From NCBI GenBank assembly GCA_947627275.1, contig CANQVK010000004.1:1-64000 (forward strand): a stretch of DNA of 64,000 nt, written 5' to 3'. The DNA is from an uncultured Ruminococcus sp. Its GTDB lineage: Bacteria; Bacillota; Clostridia; Oscillospirales; Ruminococcaceae. The translations under genes were made by a program, and so were the position numbers. The notes under the pieces are model-generated. The model did not search any database and had not been told where the DNA came from. It worked only from the letters and a program-made list of their open reading frames with translations. Positions 44,513 to 54,217 of this stretch are shown in pieces; position 1 is the stretch's first letter; the number at the start of each line of letters is the position of its first letter.

Positions 44513-45355
44513 TTATTTTTTATTTATCTTCATAGAAACATCGAAACATTTAACGGAATGCGTCAATGCTCCGAGAGATATTATATCAACTCCCGTTTCA
44601 GCCACAGAACGGATATTCTCGGCAGTAACATTGCCCGAAGCCTCTAAAAGAGCCGCACCGCCGGTTATTTCGACTGCCTGCTTCATTTCGGCGCAGGACA
44701 TGTTGTCGAGCATGATTATTTCGACCTTGTTGGCGAGAGCCTCTTTCAGCTCGTCGAGCGTGCGGACTTCTACTTCTATTTTGACCGTATGACCGATTTT
44801 TTCACGCAGCGCCGATACAGCCGCAGTAATACCGCCGTATGCGTCTATGTGGTTATCCTTCAGCATTGCGGCGTCGGAAAGATTGTAGCGGTGATTTTTA
44901 CCTCCGCCAACGGTTACGGCATATTTCTGCAATGCGCGAAGTCCGGGGAGCGTTTTTCTTGTGTCGGTAACGGAAGCTTTCGTGCCTTTCACAAGCTCCA
45001 CGCATTTATTGGTCGCCGTTGCAATGCCGGACATGTGCTGGAGAATGTTCAGTGCAGTTCGTTCGCCTTTGAGCATGGTAAGGGTACTTCCCTCAAGCTC
45101 GGCTATAATATCGCCTTTCTGTACCTTTGTGCCGTCGGGCATAAGTATTTTGAAAGTCACATTACCTCCGGCAAGCTCGAATACTCTTGCGGCGATCTCT
45201 ATTCCGCATACCACGCCGCTGTCCTTAGCTACGTAGTACGCTGAGCTTTCATGTTCGGTCGGGATAAGATTATCTGCTGCGGCATCAATATAATTGATGT
45301 CCTCCATAAGCGCAGTTGTTATTATATTGTCAACATAGCATTGTAAAAGCTTCAT
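44513..45355 (-). CDS. nadC: Nicotinate-nucleotide pyrophosphorylase (carboxylating)
   Basis: The 280-residue enzyme converts quinolinate and PRPP to nicotinate mononucleotide. KGERTALNILQHMSGIAT, DTRKTLPGLRALQKYAV, GGGKNHRYNLSDAAMLKDNHI and VEVRTLDEL are the active-site blocks. I start at the ATG at 45355; another at 45367 gives four more residues. It follows nadB by 26 bases. Confidence 0.95.
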   Translation of the reverse strand: MKLLQCYVDNIITTALMEDINYIDAAADNLIPTEHESSAYYVAKDSGVVCGIEIAARVFELAGGNVTFKILMPDGTKVQKGDIIAELEGSTLTMLKGERTALNILQHMSGIATATNKCVELVKGTKASVTDTRKTLPGLRALQKYAVTVGGGKNHRYNLSDAAMLKDNHIDAYGGITAAVSALREKIGHTVKIEVEVRTLDELKEALANKVEIIMLDNMSCAEMKQAVEITGGAALLEASGNVTAENIRSVAETGVDIISLGALTHSVKCFDVSMKINKK

Positions 45356-45393
45356 AAATATCACCATTTTCTGTATTAAAGTAAAAATACGGT

Positions 45394-46851
45394 TTACTGA
45401 ATGACCTCATTGAGAATGATATAAGCCACAGTTACGATAGATTTTGCCAAAACATAGTCCGCATCGACAACGTACTTTCCGCTGAGCAGGTCATTACGGA
45501 TCTCCTCAACACGTTTCAGACCCTCGGCGGCGGCTTCCTTATCGGGAATTACAAAATAGCTGTTCTGCATTATCTTTCTTGTTTCCGTGCGAATACCCGA
45601 GGGTATTTTTTCAGCCCCGATATGAGCGTCAAACTCAGCCTGTTCAAATTCTTTCGGAGCAGAATCGAGCTTTGATACGATATTTTCGGCGGCTCTGCGC
45701 GAGAACACAAGCGCCTCCAGAAGCGAATTGCTTGCAAGACGGTTGCTACCGTGTACGCCCGTGTGGGAACATTCACCGCAGGCATAAAGGTTGGGCAGAG
45801 TAGTTTCGGAGTTGCTGTCAACGTCGATACCGCCCATAAGATAATGCTGACACGGGAAGATCGGCACAGGCTCTTTAGTCAGGTCGTAGCCCTGATCAAG
45901 CAGATTTTTGTATATCATGGGGAAGCGTTTTTTTAGAAATTCGCTGTCCTTATAGCTTATATCAAGATAAAAATCGGTAGAATTCTGCTTGCGTGATTCA
46001 AGAATTATTGCGTGAGATACTACGTCTCTCGGCGCAAGTTCCAGACGTTCGTCATAATTGTGCATGAAGCGTTCCTTATGGCAGTTAAGCAGGTATGCGC
46101 CCTCTCCCCGCACCGCTTCGGAAATAAGAAAGCATTCTCGGGTAGCGCGGTTGTTGAACGCTGTGGGGTGGAATTGAACATAGCTTAAATTTTTTATCTT
46201 TGCGCCCATTTCGTATGCGAAAGTAATGCCGTCGCCCGTTGCGATCGCCGAGTTCGTGGTAAACTGATATACTCGTCCGATACCGCCTGTTGCAAGTATC
46301 ATAAAATGGCAGTTGACGGTGGAATAATTGTCGTCGGCGTCCTTGAGGAACGCTGAGTAGCCTGTTGAAGTTCTTTTAGCGGCGCACATAAATACGTTCT
46401 CCATGATCGTCACATTTGAAAGCTGCTGAACGTTTTTCAGGAGAGTTGTGGTAATTTCCTTACCTGTAGAATCCGCTTTATGGAATATGCGGTGGTGACT
46501 GTGTCCGCCCTCGAGAGTACGGTGATACGAGCCGTCGGGATTCTTGTCAAATTCGACGCCCAGATCAATTATATGTTTTAGATCACGAGCCGCTTCGCTT
46601 ACAAGAATATCGACTGTTTCAACGTTATTCTTAAAGCCGCCTGCAACGAGAGTATCGTTTTGGTGAAAGCGGATATTGTCTGAGGGGGAATCGTAAACGC
46701 CGGCAATTCCGCCCTGAGCAAGCATGGAATTGCATAGCGGCAGTTCCCTTTTACAGAGTATGAGAATATTGAGGTGAGAGGGGAGGTTCAATGCAGCATA
46801 CAATCCTGCCGCTCCGCAGCCTGCAATAATTACATCATAATTTACAGACAT
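45394..46851 (-). CDS. nadB: L-aspartate oxidase
   Basis: The flavoprotein of about 485 residues oxidises aspartate to iminoaspartate, the substrate of NadA. GCGAAGLYAAL is the FAD fold; NSMLAQGGIAGV, EGGHSHHRIFHKADSTGKEI and FHPTAFNNRA hold active-site residues; GLDVDSN-like GGIDVDSNSETTLPNLYACGE follows. In anaerobes fumarate is the likely electron acceptor. The start is the ATG at 46851 with AAAGGAC upstream. It has a promoter and operator-like palindrome. Confidence 0.95.
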   Translation of the reverse strand: MSVNYDVIIAGCGAAGLYAALNLPSHLNILILCKRELPLCNSMLAQGGIAGVYDSPSDNIRFHQNDTLVAGGFKNNVETVDILVSEAARDLKHIIDLGVEFDKNPDGSYHRTLEGGHSHHRIFHKADSTGKEITTTLLKNVQQLSNVTIMENVFMCAAKRTSTGYSAFLKDADDNYSTVNCHFMILATGGIGRVYQFTTNSAIATGDGITFAYEMGAKIKNLSYVQFHPTAFNNRATRECFLISEAVRGEGAYLLNCHKERFMHNYDERLELAPRDVVSHAIILESRKQNSTDFYLDISYKDSEFLKKRFPMIYKNLLDQGYDLTKEPVPIFPCQHYLMGGIDVDSNSETTLPNLYACGECSHTGVHGSNRLASNSLLEALVFSRRAAENIVSKLDSAPKEFEQAEFDAHIGAEKIPSGIRTETRKIMQNSYFVIPDKEAAAEGLKRVEEIRNDLLSGKYVVDADYVLAKSIVTVAYIILNEVIQ

Positions 46852-46880
46852 AATCAACACGTCCTTTTGTTATAGGTTAA

Positions 46881-46896
46881 ATGCAGGAATCTGCAT
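46881..46896 (-). promoter_or_regulatory. Operator-like palindrome in the nadB leader
   Basis: ATGCAG and CTGCAT form a perfect inverted repeat around GAAT, between the -10 box and the start codon. A NAD-synthesis repressor site is possible. Confidence 0.45.
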
Positions 46897-46903
46897 TAAT
46901 TAC

Positions 46904-46932
46904 ATTTTACCATATTAACGTAAAATTTGCAA
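46904..46932 (-). promoter_or_regulatory. Promoter of nadBC
   Basis: Minus-strand TTGCAA (46932-46927), 17-base spacer, TAAAAT (46909-46904). The motif TATGGTAAAAT recurs 51 bases upstream (46965-46955). Confidence 0.65.
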
Positions 46933-47013
46933 TAGTTAATTTAAATTTTACCATACGATCTTTGTTTGCGCTCCTTGTTTGATAGTGCCTTAGAGCCTGT
47001 TTAGTATCTCAGT

Positions 47014-48174
47014 CTATTCTTCGTCCTCATCATAGAAAACGTTATAGTTTACGGCACGGTGCGCATATGTGCTGAGTACCAGTCCTATAATGGTATACAT
47101 GCTTACCATAGCCGTGCCGCCGCCGCTGATAAACGGCAGAGGTACGCCGATAACGGGGGCTGCCTTCAGTACCATTCCTATGTTCATCAGACAGTGGGTA
47201 AATAACAAGCCGAAAGCTCCCATGCAGATAAAGCGTCCCAGCCGATCGCAAGCAATGCGGCTGTCCGCAAAAACCTTAAGGCAGATATATGCTAAAACTA
47301 TGATCATACCGATACATCCAACAAATCCGAATACTTGTCCGGCATGTGCAAAAATAAAATCGTTGTGAAGTTCGGGAACGTATATATACTCATGCTCTGA
47401 GGCGAAAAGTCCCTTGCCGAAAACTCCCCCCGACTGCAATGCTCGTATGCCGAGATCCTGCTGATATTCGATATTTTCCGGGTCTGTTCCGGGATGAAAA
47501 AGTATCAGGATACGTTCTTTATGGAAGCTGCTCAGGAAGTTGAACCACATTACCGCTATTCCTGCCGCAAGTACAAAGGGAGCGGCCGCAAGGTATTTCC
47601 AAGAGATTTTTGCTGATATGAGCATAAAACCGAATATAGCGGCAAAAACGATAGCCGTACCGTAGTCGCCCTGAAGCACGACGATCCCTATGGGAACTGC
47701 TCCGTGCATGAGCAGCAGCAGCATGTTGAGGGGCTTGTTCATTTCTTCTTCAACCTTTGAAAGGTGGTATCCGAAGCTGAGGATAAAGGCGATCTTCATT
47801 ATCTCCGAGGGCTGTAGGCTGACTCCGAACACATTTATCCATGCACGGTCGTCCGCACCGTCTCTTGTAATGCCAAGAGACGTAAACGTTAATGCGACAA
47901 GGGCGAGAGACAGCGGTACGAATATAAACCAGAGCTTTACCAGTTTGCGGTAGTCTATATGCGATACTATTACCGCTACCGTAAGTCCTATGCACATGGA
48001 AACGAGCTGGGTCTGCCAGTATGTGTCGCCAATGCCCTCTCCGAGGCTGACTTTGCTCGATGCAATGCTGTATATCAGCAGAACGCCCAATACTGCGCAC
48101 AGTGTCACGGCAAACAGCAGTCCCAGATCAAGATTATGCTTGTTTGAATGTAATTTTTTAAATGCGGATCTCAT
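47014..48174 (-). CDS. rodA: Rod-shape determining protein RodA (SEDS glycosyltransferase)
   Basis: The 386-residue SEDS-family protein has about ten membrane helices. It polymerises lipid II into peptidoglycan with a class B penicillin-binding protein. LQPSEIMKIAF near residue 120, QGDYGTAIVF near 165, ELHNDFIFAHAGQVFG near 275 and LPFISGGGTAM near 350 are the family signature. It lies downstream of the YifB gene on the same strand. No penicillin-binding protein gene is adjacent. Confidence 0.92.
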   Translation of the reverse strand: MRSAFKKLHSNKHNLDLGLLFAVTLCAVLGVLLIYSIASSKVSLGEGIGDTYWQTQLVSMCIGLTVAVIVSHIDYRKLVKLWFIFVPLSLALVALTFTSLGITRDGADDRAWINVFGVSLQPSEIMKIAFILSFGYHLSKVEEEMNKPLNMLLLLMHGAVPIGIVVLQGDYGTAIVFAAIFGFMLISAKISWKYLAAAPFVLAAGIAVMWFNFLSSFHKERILILFHPGTDPENIEYQQDLGIRALQSGGVFGKGLFASEHEYIYVPELHNDFIFAHAGQVFGFVGCIGMIIVLAYICLKVFADSRIACDRLGRFICMGAFGLLFTHCLMNIGMVLKAAPVIGVPLPFISGGGTAMVSMYTIIGLVLSTYAHRAVNYNVFYDEDEE

Positions 48175-48240
48175 ATATTGTCCTTTCCGTTATACTCTTT
48201 GCAATAACAATAAGTATAGTTGCAATAACGGTGAGTATAT

Positions 48241-49776
48241 TTATTTTCTGTCCTGCGTTTTTCTATTTTCATCGTCAATGCGGTATTGAGCGGCTTCCGT
48301 AATATGATGACGCTTGATAAGCTCCGAACCGTCAAGGTCTGCGATCGTCCTTGATGTTTTAAGGATCCTCGAATACGCTCTTCCCGAAAGGCTCAGGGAT
48401 TTGAAAAGCCTGTCCAGAGAAGCCCGCGCATCGTTGTCCATAGTGCAGTATTCCCGGAGCTTATCGTCGGTTATCAGGGCGTTGCAGGTTATTGAAGTAC
48501 CCTTGAAGCGTTCAGATTGTATTTCACGGGCGGCTGAAACTCTTTTCCTTATCTCCTCTGAGGATTCCTCTTTCTTGTCGGAGGATAAGTCCTTGAACTC
48601 TGCGGGCGCGACTTCTATATGGAGGTCGAATCGGTCAAGGAGCGGCCCTGAAATTTTTTGCTGATACTCGGAAACTTTTTTTGCGGAGCAGACGCATTTT
48701 CTTGTGGGGTGACCGTAATATCCGCAGGGACACGGATTCATAGCCGCTATAAGCATGAATGTACACGGATAGGTGACCGTTCCCGAGGCTCGGGATATTG
48801 TAACGTTTCTGTCCTCGATGGGCTGACGGAGTATTTCAAGGGTACGTTTATCAAATTCCGCCACCTCGTCCAGAAACAGCAGTCCGTTGTGAGCGAGCGA
48901 AACTTCGCCGGGCTTTGGTATCGTGCCGCCGCCTGCAAGTCCGGCAGAGGAGATCGTGTGATGCGGCGCGCGGAACGGTCTTTTTGTTATTATGGGAGAC
49001 TCCGGCGACAGAAGTCCCGAAATGGAGTGTATTTTTGTTGTTTCAAGAGCCTCCTCAAAGGTCAGCGGAGGAAGTATGGACGGCATTCTTTTTGCAAGCA
49101 TACTTTTTCCGCTTCCGGGAGAACCGACCAGTATTGCGTTATGACCGCCTGCCGCTGCGATCTCCAAAGCTCTTTTGGCAAACTGCTGTCCCTTGACGTC
49201 GGCAAAATCAAGTATTTCATCGTACACCGGAGCAGGCGGTATGTAGCTTTCGCAGGGGGAAAGACGTTCCTCGCCCCGAAAATGACGTATAAGCTCCTCG
49301 CCGTTTTTTACGGCATATATGTTCACGCCTTTGATGACAGACGCTTCGCGTGCGTTGTCGAACGGTACGAAAACGTTTTCTATACCGAGTTCGTGAGCGA
49401 GGATTATCATTGGCAAAACGCCGTTTATACCTCTGACATCGCCGTTTAATGAAAGCTCTCCGATAAATGCGCAGCCGTCCGTATCTTCGTTTATCATGCG
49501 CATTGCACGAAGTATCGCCATAAATATAGCCATATCGTGGACAGAACCGCTTTTTTTGGTATCTGCCGGAGCAAGGTTCACCATGACCGACGCTACGGGA
49601 AAGCTTATATCGCAGGCTCTCAATGCCGCCCTTATCCTGTCGCGGCTTTCCTTTACGACCGTATCCGGCAGACCTACTATATCAAACTGGGGCTGACCCC
49701 GGCTTATATCTATTTCAACGTCCACAGGGAACGCGTTAAGCCCGAAAAGTCCCAGACTGGAGATTTTTGCAAACAT
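48241..49776 (-). CDS. YifB/ComM-family Mg-chelatase-like ATPase
   Basis: The 511-residue AAA+ ATPase has an N-terminal Lon-C-like domain (to about residue 180), Walker A GSPGSGKSM, FRAPHHTISSAGLAGGG, LLFLDEVAEF (Walker B) and the cysteine cluster NPCPCGYYGHPTRKCVC. ComM proteins promote branch migration during natural transformation. A TfoX-domain gene lies at 60 kb, but uptake genes are not in the window. It is divergent from rpoB and has its own promoter at 49844-49872. Confidence 0.92.
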   Translation of the reverse strand: MFAKISSLGLFGLNAFPVDVEIDISRGQPQFDIVGLPDTVVKESRDRIRAALRACDISFPVASVMVNLAPADTKKSGSVHDMAIFMAILRAMRMINEDTDGCAFIGELSLNGDVRGINGVLPMIILAHELGIENVFVPFDNAREASVIKGVNIYAVKNGEELIRHFRGEERLSPCESYIPPAPVYDEILDFADVKGQQFAKRALEIAAAGGHNAILVGSPGSGKSMLAKRMPSILPPLTFEEALETTKIHSISGLLSPESPIITKRPFRAPHHTISSAGLAGGGTIPKPGEVSLAHNGLLFLDEVAEFDKRTLEILRQPIEDRNVTISRASGTVTYPCTFMLIAAMNPCPCGYYGHPTRKCVCSAKKVSEYQQKISGPLLDRFDLHIEVAPAEFKDLSSDKKEESSEEIRKRVSAAREIQSERFKGTSITCNALITDDKLREYCTMDNDARASLDRLFKSLSLSGRAYSRILKTSRTIADLDGSELIKRHHITEAAQYRIDDENRKTQDRK

Positions 49777-49843
49777 TTTATCACTTCGCTTTGTAATTTG
49801 TAATTAAAAACCGTAAATCAAATCCGAAAGTTACCTTGATATT

Positions 49844-49872
49844 ATTATACCATTCTTTTTGAAAAATGTAAA
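49844..49872 (-). promoter_or_regulatory. Promoter of yifB
   Basis: Minus-strand TTTACA (49872-49867), 17-base spacer, TATAAT (49849-49844). Confidence 0.7.
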
Positions 49873-49933
49873 TAAAAAGGGAAAATATTTTCAGGGAAAT
49901 TTCGGTTCGTTTTGCGGTATTGTGCTATGCAAC

Positions 49934-49965
49934 AAAAAAATCGGATTTTTCAGTGAAAAATCCGA
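49934..49965 (-). terminator. Minus-directed terminator upstream of rpoB
   Basis: TCGGATTTTT (49941-49950) pairs with AAAAATCCGA (49956-49965). On the minus strand it is followed by seven T, so it would stop antisense transcription coming from the rpoB side. Confidence 0.6.
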
Positions 49966-50003
49966 CAAAGTTTCCAATGTTTTCAAAACTGCTTAAAAAT
50001 CCC

Positions 50004-50032
50004 TTGACAAAGCGATTTGAGTATGATATAAT
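50004..50032 (+). promoter_or_regulatory. Promoter of rpoBC
   Basis: TTGACA (50004-50009), 17-base spacer, TATAAT (50027-50032). Confidence 0.85.
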
Positions 50033-50211
50033 TTTATAATGTATCAGTATGTGAAGGTATCGCTATTCTTTCAAGATATTATAGCATAATTTATATACTC
50101 TTGTCAATAGCTTTTGAAAAATTTTTTATGGCAGCGTTCAATTGCCGTGAGAAAAATTCGGAACAGATACTTAACAGGCTTAAACGCAAAAACAAAAAGG
50201 AGGTTCCGCCT

Positions 50212-53200
50212 ATGGTGAACGTTACACCTAAGCAGCTGGGAAAAAATGTCAGAATGAGCTTCGGTAAGATTACCGAGCCTCTTGAAATGCCTAACCTTAT
50301 TGAGGTTCAGAAGAACTCGTATAAATGGTTCAGGGAAGAGGGACTTAAAGAAGTTTTCAGGGACATGACCGCTATTACCGATTACAACGGCAATCTGGTG
50401 CTTAATTTCAAGGATTACCGCTTCGACGATACGCCCAAATATACCCTTGCGGAATGCAAATCAAGAGGAGCTACTTATCAGGTGGCTATGCGCGCGACCG
50501 CTACTCTCTGCAACAAGGAAACAGGTGCGGTCAGCGAAAGTGAGATCTACATGGGCGATTTTCCGCTCATGACCGACAGCGGTACCTTCGTTATCAACGG
50601 CGCAGAGCGTGTTATCGTATCTCAGCTTGTCCGTTCGCCCGGCGTTTATTATGCCTTTGAAAAGGATAAGACCGGCAAGGATCTGTTCAGCGCAACCGTT
50701 ATCCCGAACAGAGGCGCATGGCTTGAATACGAAATGGACTCCAACGATATTGTTTACGTTCGTATTGATAAAAACAGAAAAATTCCGCTGACTACCTTTA
50801 TCCGCGCTCTCGGCATCGGAACGGACGAGGAGATATTCGAGCTTTTCGGCGACGACGAGCGTCTCAGACAAACTATTCTCCAAAAGGATCAGACAAAGAA
50901 CACCTCCGACGGTCTGATAGACGTTTACAAAAAGCTCCGTCCCGGCGAGCCTCCCACGGTCGAAAGCGCTATCACGCACCTCAATAACCTTTTCTTCGAT
51001 GCAAAGAGATACGATCTCTGCCGCTTCGGAAGATATAAATACAACAAGAAGCTCGGCATCGCTTCACGTCTTGCCGGACATACCCTTTCAGAGCCTGTTG
51101 TGAATCCCATGACGGGCGAGGTCATGGCTGAGGCGGGCGAAACCGTTTCCTATGACAGGGCGTGTGAAATAGAGCAGGCAGGCGTATATTCCGCATTCGT
51201 CACCGTAGAAGCCAAGGAATATTACACCAACGAGCGGGGCGAAACTCAGATACGCTTTGTGGAACGTGTTGCAAAGATAATCGGCAACGGCATGGTTGAC
51301 ATAAAGGGCTATATCGACTTTGACGTTGAAAAGTACGGCATCAACGAGAAGGTTTCCTTCAAGGTCCTCCGTGATATTATGGAGAACTCCGCAGACGACG
51401 ACGAGCTTGAGGAGAATATCAAGAAAAAGGCTGACGAGCTTGTTCCCAAGCACATTATCCTTGACGATATTTTCGCTACTATCAGCTACTTTATCAACCT
51501 TTGCGAGGGCGTAGGCACGGTAGATGACATCGACCACCTCGGCAACAGACGTATACGCTCCGTGGGCGAGCTTTTGCAGAACCAGTTCCGTATCGGTTAT
51601 GCGCGTATGGAAAGAGGTATCCGTGAGAGAATGAACATCCAGACTCAGGACGTCAATACCCTCACTCCTCAGACCCTTATCAATATAAGACCCATTTCTT
51701 CGGCTATGAAGGAATTTTTCTGCTCCTCGCCTTTGTCGCAGTTCATGGATCAGAACAACCCTCTTGCCGAGCTTACTCATAAAAGACGTCTTTCAGCTCT
51801 CGGTCCGGGCGGTCTTTCAAGAGACCGTGCAGGATTCGAGGTACGTGACGTTCACTACAGCCACTACGGCAGAATGTGTCCTATCGAGACGCCTGAAGGC
51901 CCTAATATCGGACTTATCTCGTATCTTGCAACGTTCGCGCGCATCAATGAATACGGCTTTATCGAAGCGCCTTACCGTAAGGTAGACAAGAAAACAGGCG
52001 TTGTAACGAACGAGGTAGTTTACATGACTGCCGACGTTGAAGATAACTACGTTGTAGCTCAGGCTAACGAGCCGCTTACCGAGGACGGAAAGCTTGCCCG
52101 TCCGAGAGTTAATGCACGTCACCGCGATCAGATACTCGAATGCGAGCGTGAGATCGTTGACTACATGGACGTTTCGCCTAAAATGGTCGTTTCAGTCGCT
52201 ACGTCGATGATCCCGTTCCTTGAAAACGACGACGCGAACCGTGCGCTCATGGGTTCAAACATGCAGAGACAGGCTGTTCCGCTGCTTAAAACGGAGCGTC
52301 CCTTTGTCGGCACGGGTATGGAATACAAGGCGGCGGTTGACTCGGGCGTATGTATCGTTTCCGACTGCGACGGCACTGTAAGCTACGTCGATGCGGATAA
52401 GATAAACGTTATCGGCAGCGACGGTATCGAAAGAAAATATGAGCTTATTAAGTTCAAGCGTTCTAACCAGGGTACATGCGTAAACCAGCGTCCGATCGTT
52501 TCCAGAGGCGAAAAGATCGCAAAGGGACAGGTGCTTGCGGACGGCCCCGCTACGGCGGACGGCGAGATCTCTCTCGGAAAGAATGCGCTTATCGGCTTCA
52601 TGACGTGGGAAGGCTACAACTACGAGGACGCCGTTCTTCTCAATGAGCGTCTTGTACGTGAGGACGTATTTACCTCAGTTCATATCGAGGAATATGAGAT
52701 CGAGTGCCGTGATACTAAGTTGGGTCCGGAGGAGATCACACGAGATATTCCCAATGTGGGCGACGACGCTCTTGCAAATCTTGACGAAAACGGTATTATC
52801 AGAATAGGTTCCGAGGTAACGGCCGGCGACATTCTTGTCGGCAAGGTTACTCCAAAGGGCGAGACAGAGCTGACGGCGGAGGAAAGACTTCTCCGTGCTA
52901 TTTTCGGCGAAAAGGCTCGTGAAGTCCGCGATAACTCCCTTAAAGTACCTCACGGCGAGGCAGGCGTTATCGTTGACGTCAAGGTCTTTACCCGTGAAAA
53001 CTGCGATGAGCTTTCGGCAGGCGTGAATATGCGCGTTATATGCTATATCGCTCAGAAGCGTAAGATCACCGTAGGCGATAAGATGGCAGGCCGTCACGGA
53101 AACAAGGGCGTAGTTTCACGTATTCTTCCCGAGGAGGATATGCCGTTCCTCCCCGACGGTACTCCGCTTGACATCGTACTCAACCCCCTCGGCGTACCTT

Positions 53201-54114
53201 CACGTATGAATATCGGTCAGGTGCTTGAAGTACACCTCGGCATGGCTTGCAAGGCTCTTGGCTGGCACATCATGACGCCTGTATTTGACGGCGCACACGA
53301 GGACGACATACGCGACTGCTTCCGTATGGCAGACGAACAGAATAAGGAGCGCCGCGGCGATGAGTTCGAGCTTAACACAATGGATAAGGTCATCAACCCC
53401 AAGGCTCTCGAATTCAATGAGGACTGTAAGTTCACACTCTATGACGGACGCACGGGCGAAAAGTTCGATAACCGTGTAACGGTGGGCTATATGTACTACA
53501 TCAAGCTCCACCACCTTGTTGACGATAAGATACATGCACGTTCTGTAGGTCCGTATGCGCTCGTAACTCAGCAGCCGCTGGGCGGTAAAGCTCAGTTCGG
53601 CGGACAGCGTTTCGGAGAGATGGAAGTTTGGGCTTTGGAGGCTTACGGCGCTGCTTATACCCTCCAGGAGATCCTTACTGTTAAATCGGACGATACTATC
53701 GGACGCGTAAATACCTACGAGGCTATCGTTAAGGGTCAGAACGTTCCTACACCGGGCATTCCCGAGTCGTTCAAGGTTCTTATCAAGGAAATGCAGTCCC
53801 TCGGTCTCGATGTCAAGGTTCTTGACATCAATCAGGAGGAGATCGACCTTAAACAAAGCTTCGACGACGATCCTATCCCTGTACGAGGCGATTTCAACGA
53901 TGAGGAGACAGAAAGTCTCGATGCGCTCTCCGATGATGAGATCGGCGATGCCGGCTTTACCCTCAACGCAGACGAAGAAGACGATTTCGACAGCATCGAA
54001 AAGGACGATACCTTCAGCTTCGATGATGAGGAGGAAACTGACATCTTCGGCAGCGACGATGACGGCGAAAATTTTGACGATTTCGATCTTGAGGACGATT
54101 CATTTGACGACTGA
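50212..54114 (+). CDS. rpoB: RNA polymerase beta subunit
   Basis: The 1300-residue subunit starts [19 protein letters not shown] with AAGGAGG at 50197-50203. The rifampicin pocket is wild-type in appearance: [19 protein letters not shown] and [35 protein letters not shown], the [20 protein letters not shown] clamp segment and [10 protein letters not shown] mark the C-terminal core. After it comes a strongly acidic tail of about 75 residues ([20 protein letters not shown] and more Asp/Glu/Phe repeats) that Bacillus lacks. It should form the beta part of core polymerase with the following rpoC. Confidence 0.98.
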   Translation: MVNVTPKQLGKNVRMSFGKITEPLEMPNLIEVQKNSYKWFREEGLKEVFRDMTAITDYNGNLVLNFKDYRFDDTPKYTLAECKSRGATYQVAMRATATLCNKETGAVSESEIYMGDFPLMTDSGTFVINGAERVIVSQLVRSPGVYYAFEKDKTGKDLFSATVIPNRGAWLEYEMDSNDIVYVRIDKNRKIPLTTFIRALGIGTDEEIFELFGDDERLRQTILQKDQTKNTSDGLIDVYKKLRPGEPPTVESAITHLNNLFFDAKRYDLCRFGRYKYNKKLGIASRLAGHTLSEPVVNPMTGEVMAEAGETVSYDRACEIEQAGVYSAFVTVEAKEYYTNERGETQIRFVERVAKIIGNGMVDIKGYIDFDVEKYGINEKVSFKVLRDIMENSADDDELEENIKKKADELVPKHIILDDIFATISYFINLCEGVGTVDDIDHLGNRRIRSVGELLQNQFRIGYARMERGIRERMNIQTQDVNTLTPQTLINIRPISSAMKEFFCSSPLSQFMDQNNPLAELTHKRRLSALGPGGLSRDRAGFEVRDVHYSHYGRMCPIETPEGPNIGLISYLATFARINEYGFIEAPYRKVDKKTGVVTNEVVYMTADVEDNYVVAQANEPLTEDGKLARPRVNARHRDQILECEREIVDYMDVSPKMVVSVATSMIPFLENDDANRALMGSNMQRQAVPLLKTERPFVGTGMEYKAAVDSGVCIVSDCDGTVSYVDADKINVIGSDGIERKYELIKFKRSNQGTCVNQRPIVSRGEKIAKGQVLADGPATADGEISLGKNALIGFMTWEGYNYEDAVLLNERLVREDVFTSVHIEEYEIECRDTKLGPEEITRDIPNVGDDALANLDENGIIRIGSEVTAGDILVGKVTPKGETELTAEERLLRAIFGEKAREVRDNSLKVPHGEAGVIVDVKVFTRENCDELSAGVNMRVICYIAQKRKITVGDKMAGRHGNKGVVSRILPEEDMPFLPDGTPLDIVLNPLGVPSRMNIGQVLEVHLGMACKALGWHIMTPVFDGAHEDDIRDCFRMADEQNKERRGDEFELNTMDKVINPKALEFNEDCKFTLYDGRTGEKFDNRVTVGYMYYIKLHHLVDDKIHARSVGPYALVTQQPLGGKAQFGGQRFGEMEVWALEAYGAAYTLQEILTVKSDDTIGRVNTYEAIVKGQNVPTPGIPESFKVLIKEMQSLGLDVKVLDINQEEIDLKQSFDDDPIPVRGDFNDEETESLDALSDDEIGDAGFTLNADEEDDFDSIEKDDTFSFDDEEETDIFGSDDDGENFDDFDLEDDSFDD

Positions 54115-54128
54115 TAAGCCGTGCCGAA

Positions 54129-54164
54129 CAAGCATACAGGGAACGGCTTTTCCCCGTATGCTTG
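54129..54164 (+). other. Hairpin between rpoB and rpoC
   Basis: CAAGCATAC and GTATGCTTG form a 9-bp stem, extended by GGG/CCC inside. No T run follows, so it is more likely an mRNA processing or pausing site than a terminator. Confidence 0.5.
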
Positions 54165-54217
54165 CTGAAAAAGAGTTTTGAATCAGGTATTCACATAAAA
54201 TTGCAGGAGGTAGCAGT

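Larger units (their letters stand above)
49777..50211. other. Divergent control region between yifB and rpoB
   Basis: It holds the minus-strand yifB promoter, a minus-directed terminator (49934-49965) and the rpoB promoter with about 170 bases of leader. An in-frame extension of rpoB upstream of 50212 is probably untranslated. No ribosomal protein gene (rplJ or rplL) precedes rpoB. Confidence 0.7.
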
